A stretch of 64,000 nt of DNA from Streptomyces sp. NBC_01485 (lineage in GTDB: Bacteria > Actinomycetota > Actinomycetes > Streptomycetales > Streptomycetaceae), in NCBI RefSeq assembly GCF_036227125.1, contig NZ_CP109435.1, positions 7,130,001-7,194,000 of the forward strand, written 5' to 3'. The notes beneath the pieces were generated by a model. That model saw only the letters and a list, made by a program, of their open reading frames with translations, was not told where the DNA came from and did no database searches. The position numbers and the translations under genes were made by a program. Positions 32,759 to 41,897 of the stretch are shown here, one piece after another (positions within the stretch are counted from its first letter, which is position 1; every line of letters starts with the position of its first letter).

Positions 32759-33685
32759 ATGCAGCACGGCAAGTACCGGTTCATCGTGGGGTTTTTGGCG
32801 CTGCCCCTGGGGCTGTACGCGCTCTTCGTGGTGTGGCCGTTCATCCAGTCCATCTACTATTCGTTCACGGACTGGACCGGCCTGAGCCCAGAATTCAAGA
32901 TGGTCGGCCTGGACAATTACCGGAGGATGCTGGAAGACGACGTCTTCTGGAAGTCCTTGCAGCACAGCTTGATGTTCGCGATCGTGCTGCCGCTGGTGAC
33001 GATCGGTCTGGCGCTGTTCTTCGCCTTCATGATCAATGTCGGTGGCCGCAGAAGGAAGGGCGGCCCGGTCGTCTCGGGGGTCCGGGGCTCTTCCTTCTAC
33101 AAGATCGTGTACTTCTTCCCGCAGGTGCTGTCGATCGCCATCGTCGCGCTGCTGTTCGCCTTCGCGTACAACCCGGACAGCGGGGCGATCAACTCGTTCC
33201 TGCGGGGGATCGGACTGGACGGCGTCCAGCCCCTCTGGCTCGGCGACCCGGACCTCGCGCTGTGGTGTGTGATGGCGGTGCTCGTCTGGTCCACGGTCGG
33301 CTTCTTCGTGGTCCTGTTCTCGGCGGGCATGGCCTCCATCCCGGTCGACCTGTACGAGGCCGCGCTGCTGGACGGCGCGGGCCGGGCCGCGACGTTCTTC
33401 CGCATCACCCTGCCCCTGCTCTGGGACACGGTGCAGTCGGGCTGGGTCTACATGGGCATCCTCGCGCTCGGCGCCGAGTCGTTCGCGGTCGTACAGATCA
33501 TGACGACCGGCCCCGGCGGCCCCGACTACTCGACCACCGTCATGGTCCTGTACGTGTACCAGAAGGCGTTCCGGGACGGTCAGGCCGCCTACGCCACCAC
33601 CATCGGCGTCGCCCTGCTCGTCGTGACGCTGGCCTTCGCCGCGGTCGTGATGCGGCTGGGACGGCGCGAGCGGCTGGAGTACTGA
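32759..33685 (+). CDS. ngcF: NgcF-type ABC permease
   Basis: The product is 308 residues from ATG 32759, with GGAG 5 bases upstream; GTG 32753 is too close to that site. It is a MalF-like permease with six membrane segments. YSFTDWTGLSPEF follows the first helix as in most sugar permeases, and the EAA loop is LYEAALLDGAGRAATFFRITLP. It lies 45 bases after ngcE and 2 bases before ngcG. Confidence 0.9.
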   Translation: MQHGKYRFIVGFLALPLGLYALFVVWPFIQSIYYSFTDWTGLSPEFKMVGLDNYRRMLEDDVFWKSLQHSLMFAIVLPLVTIGLALFFAFMINVGGRRRKGGPVVSGVRGSSFYKIVYFFPQVLSIAIVALLFAFAYNPDSGAINSFLRGIGLDGVQPLWLGDPDLALWCVMAVLVWSTVGFFVVLFSAGMASIPVDLYEAALLDGAGRAATFFRITLPLLWDTVQSGWVYMGILALGAESFAVVQIMTTGPGGPDYSTTVMVLYVYQKAFRDGQAAYATTIGVALLVVTLAFAAVVMRLGRRERLEY

Positions 33686-33687
33686 CG

Positions 33688-34620
33688 TTGAAGACCACAC
33701 AGACCCCCGCCCCTCTGCCGGCCGAACCGGGCTCCGGCGTTCCCGTCACGAAGATCGACCTGCCCTCCGGGAAACCGCCCCGGGAGACGAAACCGGAGGG
33801 AAAGGTCCTCAACGCCTTCTCGCACGGCATCCTGGTCCTCTGGGCGATCATGGTCGTACTGCCGCTGCTCTGGGCGGTGATGACGTCCTTCAAGGACGAC
33901 AGCTCCATCTTCGGCTCGCCCTGGTCGCTGCCGGACACGCTGCACCTCGACAACTGGTCGCGGGCCTGGACCGAGGCCAACATGAGCGACTACTTCCTCA
34001 ACACCGTTGTGGTGGTGGGCGGTTCACTCATCGGCACGCTGGTCCTCGGCTCCATGGCGGCCTATGTCCTCGCGCGCTTCGACTTCCCGGGCAACCGCTT
34101 CGTCTACTTCCTCTTCATCGGCGGCATGAGCTTCCCGATCATGCTGGCGCTGGTCCCGCTGTTCTACGTCGTCAACAACATGGGCCTGCTGAACTCCCTG
34201 CCCGGCCTGATCCTCGTCTACATCGCCTACTCGCTGCCGTTCACGGTGTTCTTCCTGACGGCGTTCTTCCGCACGCTGCCGACGTCGGTGGCGGAGGCGG
34301 CCTTCGTGGACGGCGCCTCGCACAGCCGTACGTTCTTCCAGATCATGCTGCCCATGGCCAAGCCCGGCCTGATCAGCGTCGGCATCTTCAACTTCCTGGG
34401 CCAGTGGAACCAGTACATGCTGCCCACGGTCCTCAACACCGACCCCGACAAGCGCGTCCTCACCCAGGGGCTGGTCCAACTGGCCGTCAGCCAGGGCTAC
34501 AAGGGTGACTGGTCGGGCCTCTTCGCGGGACTGGTGATGGCCATGCTGCCGGTGCTGGCCGCGTACGTCGTCTTCCAGCGGCAGGTGGTGCAGGGGCTGA
34601 CCGCGGGTGCGCTGAAGTAG
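33688..34620 (+). CDS. ngcG: NgcG-type ABC permease
   Basis: The product is 310 residues from TTG 33688, the only start after the ngcF stop with an upstream site (GGAG, 8 bases). It is a MalG-like permease with a hydrophilic N-terminus of about 45 residues, six membrane segments and the EAA loop VAEAAFVDGASHSRTFFQIMLPMA. It completes the importer. No ATPase or glycosidase follows, and a hairpin lies just downstream. Confidence 0.9.
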   Translation: MKTTQTPAPLPAEPGSGVPVTKIDLPSGKPPRETKPEGKVLNAFSHGILVLWAIMVVLPLLWAVMTSFKDDSSIFGSPWSLPDTLHLDNWSRAWTEANMSDYFLNTVVVVGGSLIGTLVLGSMAAYVLARFDFPGNRFVYFLFIGGMSFPIMLALVPLFYVVNNMGLLNSLPGLILVYIAYSLPFTVFFLTAFFRTLPTSVAEAAFVDGASHSRTFFQIMLPMAKPGLISVGIFNFLGQWNQYMLPTVLNTDPDKRVLTQGLVQLAVSQGYKGDWSGLFAGLVMAMLPVLAAYVVFQRQVVQGLTAGALK

Positions 34621-34641
34621 TCACGCCCACGCCTCCGGAGC

Positions 34642-34668
34642 ACGGGCGGCGCCCCCGCCCCCGCCCGT
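34642..34668 (+). terminator. Hairpin after ngcG
   Basis: ACGGGCGG at 34642-34649 pairs with CCGCCCGT at 34661-34668 across an 11-base C-rich loop, 21 bases after the stop. Confidence 0.5.
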
Positions 34669-34834
34669 CGAAACGCTGCTCGGGCCAACGATCTCGCCTT
34701 CACTACCTGGCCCCGCCCGCGCCCCCACCTACCCCGCCCGCCCCGCTTCGCAACACCCCGCACATGCCCCCATACGCCCCGTAACCACAGCCCCGGCCAC
34801 CCGCTGTGTCTCTCCGCAACCACGTGGATACCGT

Positions 34835-34878
34835 TCAACCTCTTGACGGGAGGCGACCCGAACAGCTCAGCTTAGAGT
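34835..34878 (+). promoter_or_regulatory. Probable rok7B7 promoter
   Basis: A TAGAGT -10-like hexamer lies at 34873-34878. TCAACCTCTTGAC at 34835-34847 fits 10 of 13 positions of the Rok7B7 motif discussed for xylF and could mediate autoregulation. A start near 34885 would give a leader of about 50 bases to the GTG. Confidence 0.35.
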
Positions 34879-34936
34879 TCACTAGTTGGACATAGACGGG
34901 GCCTCATCGAAGCGGCCCCGCGCGCAGGAGGTCGTC

Positions 34937-36136
34937 GTGGAGACTCCCGGGTCGCAGTCGTCGCTGCACCGAGCCAACCTGGAGCGAGTCGTGCGCGCCG
35001 TGCGGCTGGCCGGGTCCCTCACGCAGGCGGAGATCGCCCGGACGACCGGTCTGTCCGCCGCGACCGTCTCCAACATCGTGCGCGAGCTCAAGGACGGCGG
35101 CACGGTCGAGGTGACGCCCACCTCGGCCGGTGGACGCAGGGCCCGCAGCGTCAGTCTCAGCGGCGACGCCGGCATCGTCATAGGGGTCGATTTCGGCCAT
35201 ACTCACCTGCGTGTCGCCGTGGGCAACCTGGCCCACCAGGTCCTCGCCGAGGAGTCCGAGCCGCTCGATGTGGACGCCTCGGCGGCGCAGGGGTTCGACC
35301 GGGCGGAGCAACTGGTCACCCGGTTGATCGAGGCCACCGGGGTGGACCGTACGAAGGTCGCCGGAGTCGGTCTCGGAGTACCCGGACCGATCGAACTGGA
35401 GTCCGGCACGCTCGGTTCCTCCGCCATCCTGCCCGGCTGGATCGGCACCAGGCCGGCCGAGGAGATGAGAGTCCGGCTCGGCGTTCCTGTACACGTGGAC
35501 AACGACGCCAACCTCGGCGCCCTCGGCGAGATGGTCTGGGGCAGCGGCCGAGGCGTTCGTGATCTTGCTTACATCAAGGTCGCGAGCGGTGTCGGCGCCG
35601 GTCTGGTGATCGATGGCAAGATCTACCGGGGGCCCGGCGGAACGGCAGGAGAAATCGGACATATTACACTTGACGAATCCGGCCCTGTCTGCCGCTGCGG
35701 AAACCGGGGCTGCCTGGAGACCTTCACGGCCGCGCGCTATGTGCTGCCGCTCCTCCGGTCCAGCCACGGCACGGACCTGACGATGGAAGGCGTCGTGCGG
35801 CTGGCCAGGGACGGAGACCCGGGCTGCCGTCGGGTGATCGCCGACGTGGGCCGACACATCGGAAGTGGAGTGGCCAATCTCTGCAACCTGCTGAACCCGA
35901 GCCGAGTGGTCCTGGGCGGTGATCTCGCCGAGGCCGGTGAGCTGGTGCTCGGTCCGATAAGAGAGTCCGTCGGCCGCTATGCGATTCCGAGTGCGGCGCG
36001 TCAACTCACCGTTCTTCCAGGGGCACTTGGGGGTCGTGCGGAGGTACTGGGAGCGCTTGCTCTCGCGCTGAGCGAGATGGGCGATTCCACCCTTTTGGAC
36101 GGCACCCTGCATGCAGCGACACCTGTCTTCACTTAG
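34937..36136 (+). CDS. rok7B7: ROK-family regulator Rok7B7
   Basis: The product is 399 residues from GTG 34937, with AGGAGG 5 bases upstream; an in-frame TTG at 34886 lacks a site. The N-terminal winged helix-turn-helix (LAGSLTQAEIARTTGLSAAT, VSNIVRELKDGG) is followed by a ROK sugar-kinase fold with GVDFGHTHLRVAVGN, VDNDANLGALGEMVWG, and the zinc signature CRCGNRGCLETF preceded by GEIGHIT. Orthologues (SCO6008 in S. coelicolor) control xylose transport, carbon catabolite repression and antibiotic production, and repress the adjacent xylFGH. Position between ngcEFG and xylFGH matches that locus. Confidence 0.92.
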   Translation: METPGSQSSLHRANLERVVRAVRLAGSLTQAEIARTTGLSAATVSNIVRELKDGGTVEVTPTSAGGRRARSVSLSGDAGIVIGVDFGHTHLRVAVGNLAHQVLAEESEPLDVDASAAQGFDRAEQLVTRLIEATGVDRTKVAGVGLGVPGPIELESGTLGSSAILPGWIGTRPAEEMRVRLGVPVHVDNDANLGALGEMVWGSGRGVRDLAYIKVASGVGAGLVIDGKIYRGPGGTAGEIGHITLDESGPVCRCGNRGCLETFTAARYVLPLLRSSHGTDLTMEGVVRLARDGDPGCRRVIADVGRHIGSGVANLCNLLNPSRVVLGGDLAEAGELVLGPIRESVGRYAIPSAARQLTVLPGALGGRAEVLGALALALSEMGDSTLLDGTLHAATPVFT

Positions 36137-36169
36137 AGAACGAATGACTCGTTGCCATCTCGTTAAGTA

Positions 36170-36182
36170 TTTACTTCTTGAC
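36170..36182 (+). promoter_or_regulatory. Rok7B7-like operator before xylF
   Basis: TTTACTTCTTGAC fits every position of the 13-base degenerate consensus TTKAMKHSTTSAV that I recall for Rok7B7 in S. avermitilis. It lies 77 bases before the xylF ATG and next to the regulator gene. Confidence 0.6.
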
Positions 36183-36193
36183 GTCGCACGTGT

Positions 36194-36236
36194 GGCCGAG
36201 TTGACTTCCAGCCACCTCGGCCGCAGCGCTGCGGCC
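36194..36236 (+). promoter_or_regulatory. Two mutually exclusive hairpins in the xylF leader
   Basis: GGCCGAG (36194-36200) can pair with CTCGGCC (36216-36222). GGCCGCAGCGCTGCGGCC (36219-36236) is a full palindrome. The structures share 36219-36222, so only one can form. The second ends just before the GGGAGG ribosome-binding site of xylF. Confidence 0.35.
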
Positions 36237-36258
36237 CTGTCAGGGAGGCACAACCCAA

Positions 36259-37359
36259 ATGAACGCAACGATGCGTAGAGTCGTGATCGGCGCCACCGCC
36301 GTCTCCATGGCGTTGTCGATCGCCGCGTGCGGCAAGGCCGGCGACGACAAGGCCAGCGACTCCGGCAGCAGCGGCTCGGGCGACAAGTCCATCGGCCTGC
36401 TGCTGCCCGACAGCGTCACCGCGCGGTACGAGAAGTTCGACAAGCCGTACTTCGACGCCAAGGTCAAGGCGCTCTGCTCGGACTGCAAGCTCGAGTACGC
36501 GAACGCCGCCGCCGACCCCGCCAAGCAGGCGCAGCAGGTCAGCAACATGGTCACCAAGGGCGTGAAGGTCATCGTGATCTCCGCCCAGGACTCCGCCGCG
36601 ATCAAGTCGTCGATCCAGTCCGCGGTGGCCAAGGGCGTCAAGGTCGTCGCGTACGACCGCCTCGCTCAGGGCCCGGTCAGCGCCTACGTCTCCTTCGACA
36701 ACGTCAAGGTCGGCGAGCTCCAGGGTCAGGCCCTGCTCGACGCCCTCGGCGCCAAGGCGACCCCCGCGTCGAAGATCGTCATGATCAACGGTGACGACGC
36801 CGACCCGAACGCCGCCCAGTTCAAGAAGGGCGCGCACCAGGTCCTCGACGGCAAGGTCACGGTCGCCTACGAGCAGTCCGGCCTGTGGAAGGACACCATC
36901 GCCGCCCAGAAGATGTCCGCGGCCATCACCCAGCTCGGCGCCAAGAACATCGCGGGCGTCTACGCGGCCAACGACGGCATGGCCGGTGGCATCGCCAACA
37001 CCCTCAAGGGTGCGAAGATCAGCAGCATCCCGCTGACCGGTCAGGACGCCGAGCTCGCGGCCATCCAGCGGATCGTCGCCGGCACCCAGTCCGCCACGGT
37101 CTACAAGGCCTACAAGCCCGAGGCCGAGACCGCCGCCCAGCTCGCCGTCAACCTGCTGGAGGGCAAGGACATCAAGTCCCTGGCCACCACCACGCTGACC
37201 AGCGGCTCCGGCGACAAGGTGCCCTCGCAGCTGCTGACCCCGGTGTCGGTCACCAAGGCCAACATCAAGGACACGGTCGTCAAGGACGGGCTGTACACCG
37301 TCGCGGACATCTGCACCCCCGAGTACGCCGCCGCCTGCAAGGCCGCAGGCCTCCAGTAG
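36259..37359 (+). CDS. xylF: Xylose-binding lipoprotein
   Basis: The product is 366 residues; GGGAGG lies 12 bases before the ATG. Lipobox IAAC follows a short signal (MRRVVIGATAVSMALS), then a Gly/Ser linker and a periplasmic-binding-protein-like type 1 fold of the RbsB/XylF class (VKVIVISAQDSAAIKSSIQS, GDDADPNAAQFKKGAHQVL, YAANDGMAGGIANTLKG, GQDAELAAIQRIVAGTQS). It captures xylose for XylGH. It is separated from xylG by 233 bases that hold a very strong hairpin, so xylF can be made in excess. Confidence 0.93.
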   Translation: MNATMRRVVIGATAVSMALSIAACGKAGDDKASDSGSSGSGDKSIGLLLPDSVTARYEKFDKPYFDAKVKALCSDCKLEYANAAADPAKQAQQVSNMVTKGVKVIVISAQDSAAIKSSIQSAVAKGVKVVAYDRLAQGPVSAYVSFDNVKVGELQGQALLDALGAKATPASKIVMINGDDADPNAAQFKKGAHQVLDGKVTVAYEQSGLWKDTIAAQKMSAAITQLGAKNIAGVYAANDGMAGGIANTLKGAKISSIPLTGQDAELAAIQRIVAGTQSATVYKAYKPEAETAAQLAVNLLEGKDIKSLATTTLTSGSGDKVPSQLLTPVSVTKANIKDTVVKDGLYTVADICTPEYAAACKAAGLQ

Positions 37360-37389
37360 GCACCCGGCCGACGCGGCCCCGCGAGACCT

Positions 37390-37440
37390 GTCCGACGCCC
37401 GCCCCACCTTCACACCCCGCTGCCGGGGCGGGCGTCGGAC
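37390..37440 (+). terminator. Intercistronic hairpin between xylF and xylG
   Basis: GTCCGACGCCCGCCCC at 37390-37405 pairs perfectly over 16 bp with GGGGCGGGCGTCGGAC at 37425-37440, with a 19-base loop. It should act as a partial terminator or a 3' stabiliser for the xylF message. Confidence 0.8.
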
Positions 37441-37592
37441 GGAACCGTTGCCAAGCGCAGCGGATTCGCGCATGTTCATCTTGTAAACCTCGTGCGTCGA
37501 CGTCGCGTGCACGCGCGTCGCCCACATCCCTCCGCGCCTGGTTCTCTGCGCGCGGCATCCCCGCCGGTCAGGCGGCGAAGGAGATGGTTCAC

Positions 37593-38372
37593 GTGTCCGC
37601 TACGCCCGTGCTGGCGTTGCGCGGAGTCTCCAAGCGATTCGGTGCGGTGCAGGCGCTCACCGACGTCGAGCTGGAGGTTCACGCCGGAGAAGTGGTCGCC
37701 CTGGTGGGCGACAACGGCGCAGGAAAGTCCACCCTGGTCAAGACGATCGCGGGTGTCCACCCCATCGATGAGGGCGTCATCGAGTGGGAGGGCAAGCCCG
37801 TCAGCATCACCAAGCCGCACGACGCCCAGGGACTCGGCGTCGCGACCGTCTACCAGGACCTCGCCCTGTGCGACAACCTCGACGTGGTCGGCAACCTCTA
37901 CCTCGGACGCGAGCTGCTGCACCGCGGCGTCATCGACGAGGTGACGATGGAGAAGAACTCGCGGGAGCTGCTCTCCACGCTCTCCATCCGCATCCCGAGC
38001 GTCCGTATCCCGATCGCGAGCCTCTCCGGCGGTCAGCGCCAGGTCGTCGCCATCGCCCGCGCGCTGATCGGCGAGCCGAAGGTCGTCATCCTCGACGAGC
38101 CGACCGCCGCTCTCGGCGTCGAGCAGACCGCGCAGGTCCTCGACCTGGTCGAGCGGCTGCGCGAGCGCGACCTCGGCGTCATCCTCATCAGCCACAACAT
38201 GGCCGACGTCAAGGCGGTCGCGGACACCGTCGCCGTCCTGCGCCTGGGCAAGAACAACGGCTCCTTCCCCGTGAAGGACACCAGCCACGAAGAGATCATC
38301 GCCGCGATCACGGGTGCCACGGACAACGCCGTGACCCGTCGTGCGGGGCGCACCGCGGAGGCGGCAAAGTGA
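37593..38372 (+). CDS. xylG: Xylose ABC importer ATPase
   Basis: The product is 259 residues from GTG 37593, with AAGGAG 9 bases upstream; ATG 37584 abuts that site and is rejected. It has a single ABC domain: Walker A GDNGAGKST, Q-loop VYQDLALC, signature LSGGQRQ, Walker B VVILDEPTAAL and switch His in LISHN. Sugar importers of this class usually have a double-length ATPase (about 500 residues). This half-size form, acting as a homodimer, is the Streptomyces type. It overlaps xylH by 4 bases. Confidence 0.92.
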   Translation: MSATPVLALRGVSKRFGAVQALTDVELEVHAGEVVALVGDNGAGKSTLVKTIAGVHPIDEGVIEWEGKPVSITKPHDAQGLGVATVYQDLALCDNLDVVGNLYLGRELLHRGVIDEVTMEKNSRELLSTLSIRIPSVRIPIASLSGGQRQVVAIARALIGEPKVVILDEPTAALGVEQTAQVLDLVERLRERDLGVILISHNMADVKAVADTVAVLRLGKNNGSFPVKDTSHEEIIAAITGATDNAVTRRAGRTAEAAK

Positions 38373-39706
38373 GCGACACGTCGAAGACCGTGAAGAGCGA
38401 CTCCCCGAAGCCCGAGGGCTTCGACGAGGACCAGGCGACGGTGGCGCCCGCGGACGACCCCACGGCCGCCGGGGTGTCCGTCGTCGACCCGCGTCTGCTG
38501 GTCCGCGAAGAGGGCCTCAAGGGCTACGTCACCGAGTTCAAGCGCAAGGTCAAGGGCGGTGAGCTGGGCCAGATCCCGGTCGTCCTCGGCCTGATCATCA
38601 TCTGGACCATCTTCCAGCTGAAGAACGACCGCTTCCTGAGCGCCGACAACCTCTCCAACATCAGCTACTTCCTGTCGGCCACCGGCATGCTCGCCATCGG
38701 CCTGGTGTTCGTGCTGCTGCTCGGCGAGATCGACCTGTCGGTCGGTTCCGTCAGCGGTCTGGCGTCCGCGCTGTTCGCCGTGTTCGTGACGGACCACGGC
38801 GTGGGCCCATGGCTCGCGCTGCTCCTGGCGGTCGTCACCGGCGTCGGGGTCGGCGCCCTGCAAGGATGGTTCTTCGCGAGGATCGGCGTACCGGCCTTCG
38901 TGGTGACCCTGGCCGGCTTCCTCGGCTGGAACGGTCTGATGCTGTGGCTGCTGGGCTCCAGCGGCACGATCAACCTGCCGTCGGACTCCGGCCCGATCCA
39001 CCTGCTCGGCCAGAACTCCTTCTTCATGGACCAGGCCATCATCGGCGCGTACATCCTGGCCGGTCTCGCCGTCGTGCTGTCCGCGGTCGGCAACTTCGGT
39101 GAGCAGCGCCGCCGCCGGGCGGCGGGCGTGCCGTTCCGTGCGACCAGCGAGATCCTGCTGCGCGTCGGCCTGCTGGCCCTCGCGGCGTTCGTGTCGGCCG
39201 CCGTGCTGAACAACGCGTCCGGTGTCTCCAACGCGCTCGTGATCTTCCTCGCGGCGCTGGTGATCGTGGACTTCGTGCTGCGCCGTACGCGCTACGGCCG
39301 CAAGGTGTTCGCGGTCGGCGGCGGCATCGAGGCCGCCCGCCGCGCCGGTATCAACGTGCCGATGATCCGCATCACCGTGTTCGCCATCTCCGGCGGCTTC
39401 GCGGCGGTCGGCGGCATGTTCTTCGCCGGTCAGACCGCGGGCGCGTCGCTGAGCGCCGGCGCCGGCAACACGCTGATGCTCGCCATCGCGGCGGCCGTCA
39501 TCGGCGGCACCAGCCTCTTCGGCGGCCGCGGCACCGTCTGGTCCGCCCTCCTGGGCATGCTGGTCATCCAGTCCATCCAGACCGGTCTCGACCTGCTGAA
39601 CATGAACACCTCGATCCAGTACATGATCACCGGTGGTGTGCTCCTCGGCGCGGTCGTCATCGACTCCGTCTCCCGCAAGAGCCAGAAGGCCGCCGGTCGC
39701 GGCTAG
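38369..39706 (+). CDS. xylH: Xylose ABC importer permease
   Basis: The product is 445 residues from GTG 38369 (GTGA overlap with xylG). A hydrophilic N-terminus of about 70 residues precedes the BPD_transp_2 domain of the RbsC/XylH family, with about ten membrane segments. Hallmarks are LLGEIDLSVGSVSGL, GIGVPAFVVTLAGFLGWNG-like RIGVPAFVVTLAGFL, FAVGGGIEAARRAGINV and AVIGGTSLFGGRGTVW. It completes xylFGH and is followed by a strong terminator. Confidence 0.93.
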   Translation: MSDTSKTVKSDSPKPEGFDEDQATVAPADDPTAAGVSVVDPRLLVREEGLKGYVTEFKRKVKGGELGQIPVVLGLIIIWTIFQLKNDRFLSADNLSNISYFLSATGMLAIGLVFVLLLGEIDLSVGSVSGLASALFAVFVTDHGVGPWLALLLAVVTGVGVGALQGWFFARIGVPAFVVTLAGFLGWNGLMLWLLGSSGTINLPSDSGPIHLLGQNSFFMDQAIIGAYILAGLAVVLSAVGNFGEQRRRRAAGVPFRATSEILLRVGLLALAAFVSAAVLNNASGVSNALVIFLAALVIVDFVLRRTRYGRKVFAVGGGIEAARRAGINVPMIRITVFAISGGFAAVGGMFFAGQTAGASLSAGAGNTLMLAIAAAVIGGTSLFGGRGTVWSALLGMLVIQSIQTGLDLLNMNTSIQYMITGGVLLGAVVIDSVSRKSQKAAGRG

Positions 39707-39736
39707 GACAGCTGCTGGTCCGTCAGGCGACCCGAT

Positions 39737-39766
39737 GTGCCCGGTATCCGAACGGATGCCGGGCAC
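39737..39766 (+). terminator. Terminator of xylFGH
   Basis: GTGCCCGGTATCC at 39737-39749 pairs with GGATGCCGGGCAC at 39754-39766 (one G-T pair), with a 4-base loop. Confidence 0.85.
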
Positions 39767-39937
39767 AGTCGTTCCCACGTTTGCCGAGCCGCAGTCGTGT
39801 CATAGGAAGGGCCCGTTGTGGGTACGGCCGTTCGCGTGACCTATGACGCATGGGCCGGAGTCCGTCCGCCCGGGCGGAACATTAGACTCGACGAGCCCGG
39901 CAACAGCTCGATCAGCTCTTACTGCAAGGAGGCACGG

Positions 39938-41863
39938 GTGCCGCTGCTGACCCGCATCAGGGGACCGCGCGATCTGGACCGGCTCAGCCCGGAGGAGCTC
40001 GACCAGCTGGCCGAGGAGATCCGGACCTTCCTCGTCGACGCCGTGTCCAAGACCGGCGGCCACCTCGGCCCCAACCTCGGCGTGGTCGAGCTCACCATCG
40101 CCCTGCACCGGGTCTTCGAGTCCCCCAAGGACAAGGTGCTGTGGGACACGGGCCACCAGTCCTACGTGCACAAGCTGCTCACGGGCCGGCAGGACTTCTC
40201 GCGGCTGAAGATGAAGGGCGGCCTCTCCGGCTACCCCTCGCAGGGGGAGTCCGAGCACGACGTCATCGAGAACAGCCACGCCTCCACCGTCCTCGGCTGG
40301 GCCGACGGCCTCGCGAAGGCCAACCAGATCCTGAAACGCGACGACCACGTGGTCGCAGTCATCGGCGACGGGGCGCTCACCGGCGGCATGGCCTGGGAGG
40401 CGCTGAACAACATCGCCGACGGGGACCGCCCGCTGGTGATCGTCGTCAACGACAACGAGCGCTCGTACGCGCCGACCATCGGCGGCCTCGCCAACCACCT
40501 CGCCACCCTCCGCACGACGGACGGCTACGAGCGTTTCCTCGCCCGGGGCAAGGACCTGCTCGAGCGCACGCCCGTCGTCGGCAGGCCGCTCTACGAGACC
40601 CTGCACGGCGCGAAGAAGGGCCTGAAGGACTTCATCGCCCCGCAGGGCATGTTCGAGGACCTCGGCCTGAAGTACGTCGGCCCGATCGACGGCCACGACA
40701 TCGAGGCCCTGGAGTCCGCCCTCGCCCGCGCCAAGCGCTTCGGCGGCCCGGTGATCGTGCACTGCCTCACCGAGAAGGGCCGCGGCTACCAGCCCGCCCT
40801 CCAGGACGAGGCGGACCGCTTCCACGGCATCGGCCCCATCCACCCCGACACCGGTCTGCCGGTCAAGGCCTCGGGCGCCGACTGGACGTCCGTCTTCGGC
40901 GACGAGATGGTCGCGCTCGGCAAGGAGCGCGAGGACATCGTCGCGATCACGGCGGCGATGCTCCAGCCGGTCGGCCTGAAGAAGTTCGCGGACGCCTTCC
41001 CCAACCGCATCTACGACGTCGGCATCGCCGAGCAGCACGCCGCCGTCTCCGCCGCCGGCCTGGCCACCGGCGGGCTGCATCCGGTGTTCGCGGTGTACGC
41101 CACCTTCCTCAACCGCGCCTTCGACCAGGTGCTCATGGACGTCGCCCTGCACAAGTGCGGTGTGACGTTCGTCCTGGACCGGGCCGGTGTCACCGGCACC
41201 GACGGCGCCTCGCACAACGGCATGTGGGACATGTCGATCCTCCAGGTCGTCCCGGGCCTGAGGCTCGCGGCCCCGCGCGACGCCGACCAGGTCCGCGCCC
41301 AGCTCCGCGAGGCCGTCGCGGTCGAGGACGCGCCGACCGTCGTCCGCTTCTCCAAGGGCGCCGTCGGCCCCGCCGTACCGGCCGTGGGACGCGTCGGCGG
41401 CATGGACGTGCTGCGCGAGGCCGGCACCGACACCCCGGACGTGCTGCTGGTCTCCGTGGGCGCCCTCGCCCCGATGTGCCTGGAGATCGCGACCCTCCTC
41501 GACCGGCAGGGCATCACCACCACGGTCGTCGACCCGCGCTGGGTCAAGCCCGTCGACGAGGCCATGGCGCCCCTCGCCGACCGGCACCGCGTCGTCGTCA
41601 CCGTCGAGGACAACTCCCGTGTCGGCGGCGTCGGTTCGGCGATCGCCCAGGCCCTGCGCGACGCGGGCGTCGACGTCCCGCTGCGCGACTTCGGCATCCC
41701 GCCGCGCTTCCTCGACCACGCCTCCCGCGCCGAGGTCATGACGGAGATCGGGCTCACCGCCCCCGACATCGCCCGCCAGGTCACCGGCCTCGTCTCCAAG
41801 CTCGACGGAAGGTACGGCAGCACGGCCGCCGAAGTCGACTCGATCGAGCCCGTGCGCGACTGA
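39938..41863 (+). CDS. dxs: 1-deoxy-D-xylulose-5-phosphate synthase
   Basis: The product is 641 residues from GTG 39938, with AAGGAGG 6 bases upstream; upstream frames from about 39818 lack this. The enzyme condenses pyruvate and glyceraldehyde-3-phosphate, the first step of the MEP isoprenoid pathway. The TPP domain has WDTGHQSYVHKLLTGR, ENSHAST, GDGALTGGMAWEALNN and VVNDNERSYAPT. The transketolase-like middle (DVGIAEQHAAVSAAGLA, DRAGVTGTDGASHNGMWDM) and the C-terminal domain (VEDNSRVGGVG) follow. Length is normal. Streptomyces often have a second dxs copy; I recall this one as SCO6013. Transcribed alone between terminators. Confidence 0.97.
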   Translation: MPLLTRIRGPRDLDRLSPEELDQLAEEIRTFLVDAVSKTGGHLGPNLGVVELTIALHRVFESPKDKVLWDTGHQSYVHKLLTGRQDFSRLKMKGGLSGYPSQGESEHDVIENSHASTVLGWADGLAKANQILKRDDHVVAVIGDGALTGGMAWEALNNIADGDRPLVIVVNDNERSYAPTIGGLANHLATLRTTDGYERFLARGKDLLERTPVVGRPLYETLHGAKKGLKDFIAPQGMFEDLGLKYVGPIDGHDIEALESALARAKRFGGPVIVHCLTEKGRGYQPALQDEADRFHGIGPIHPDTGLPVKASGADWTSVFGDEMVALGKEREDIVAITAAMLQPVGLKKFADAFPNRIYDVGIAEQHAAVSAAGLATGGLHPVFAVYATFLNRAFDQVLMDVALHKCGVTFVLDRAGVTGTDGASHNGMWDMSILQVVPGLRLAAPRDADQVRAQLREAVAVEDAPTVVRFSKGAVGPAVPAVGRVGGMDVLREAGTDTPDVLLVSVGALAPMCLEIATLLDRQGITTTVVDPRWVKPVDEAMAPLADRHRVVVTVEDNSRVGGVGSAIAQALRDAGVDVPLRDFGIPPRFLDHASRAEVMTEIGLTAPDIARQVTGLVSKLDGRYGSTAAEVDSIEPVRD

Positions 41864-41897
41864 CCCGCCGCGACCGACCCGCCCGACTGCTGCGAAC

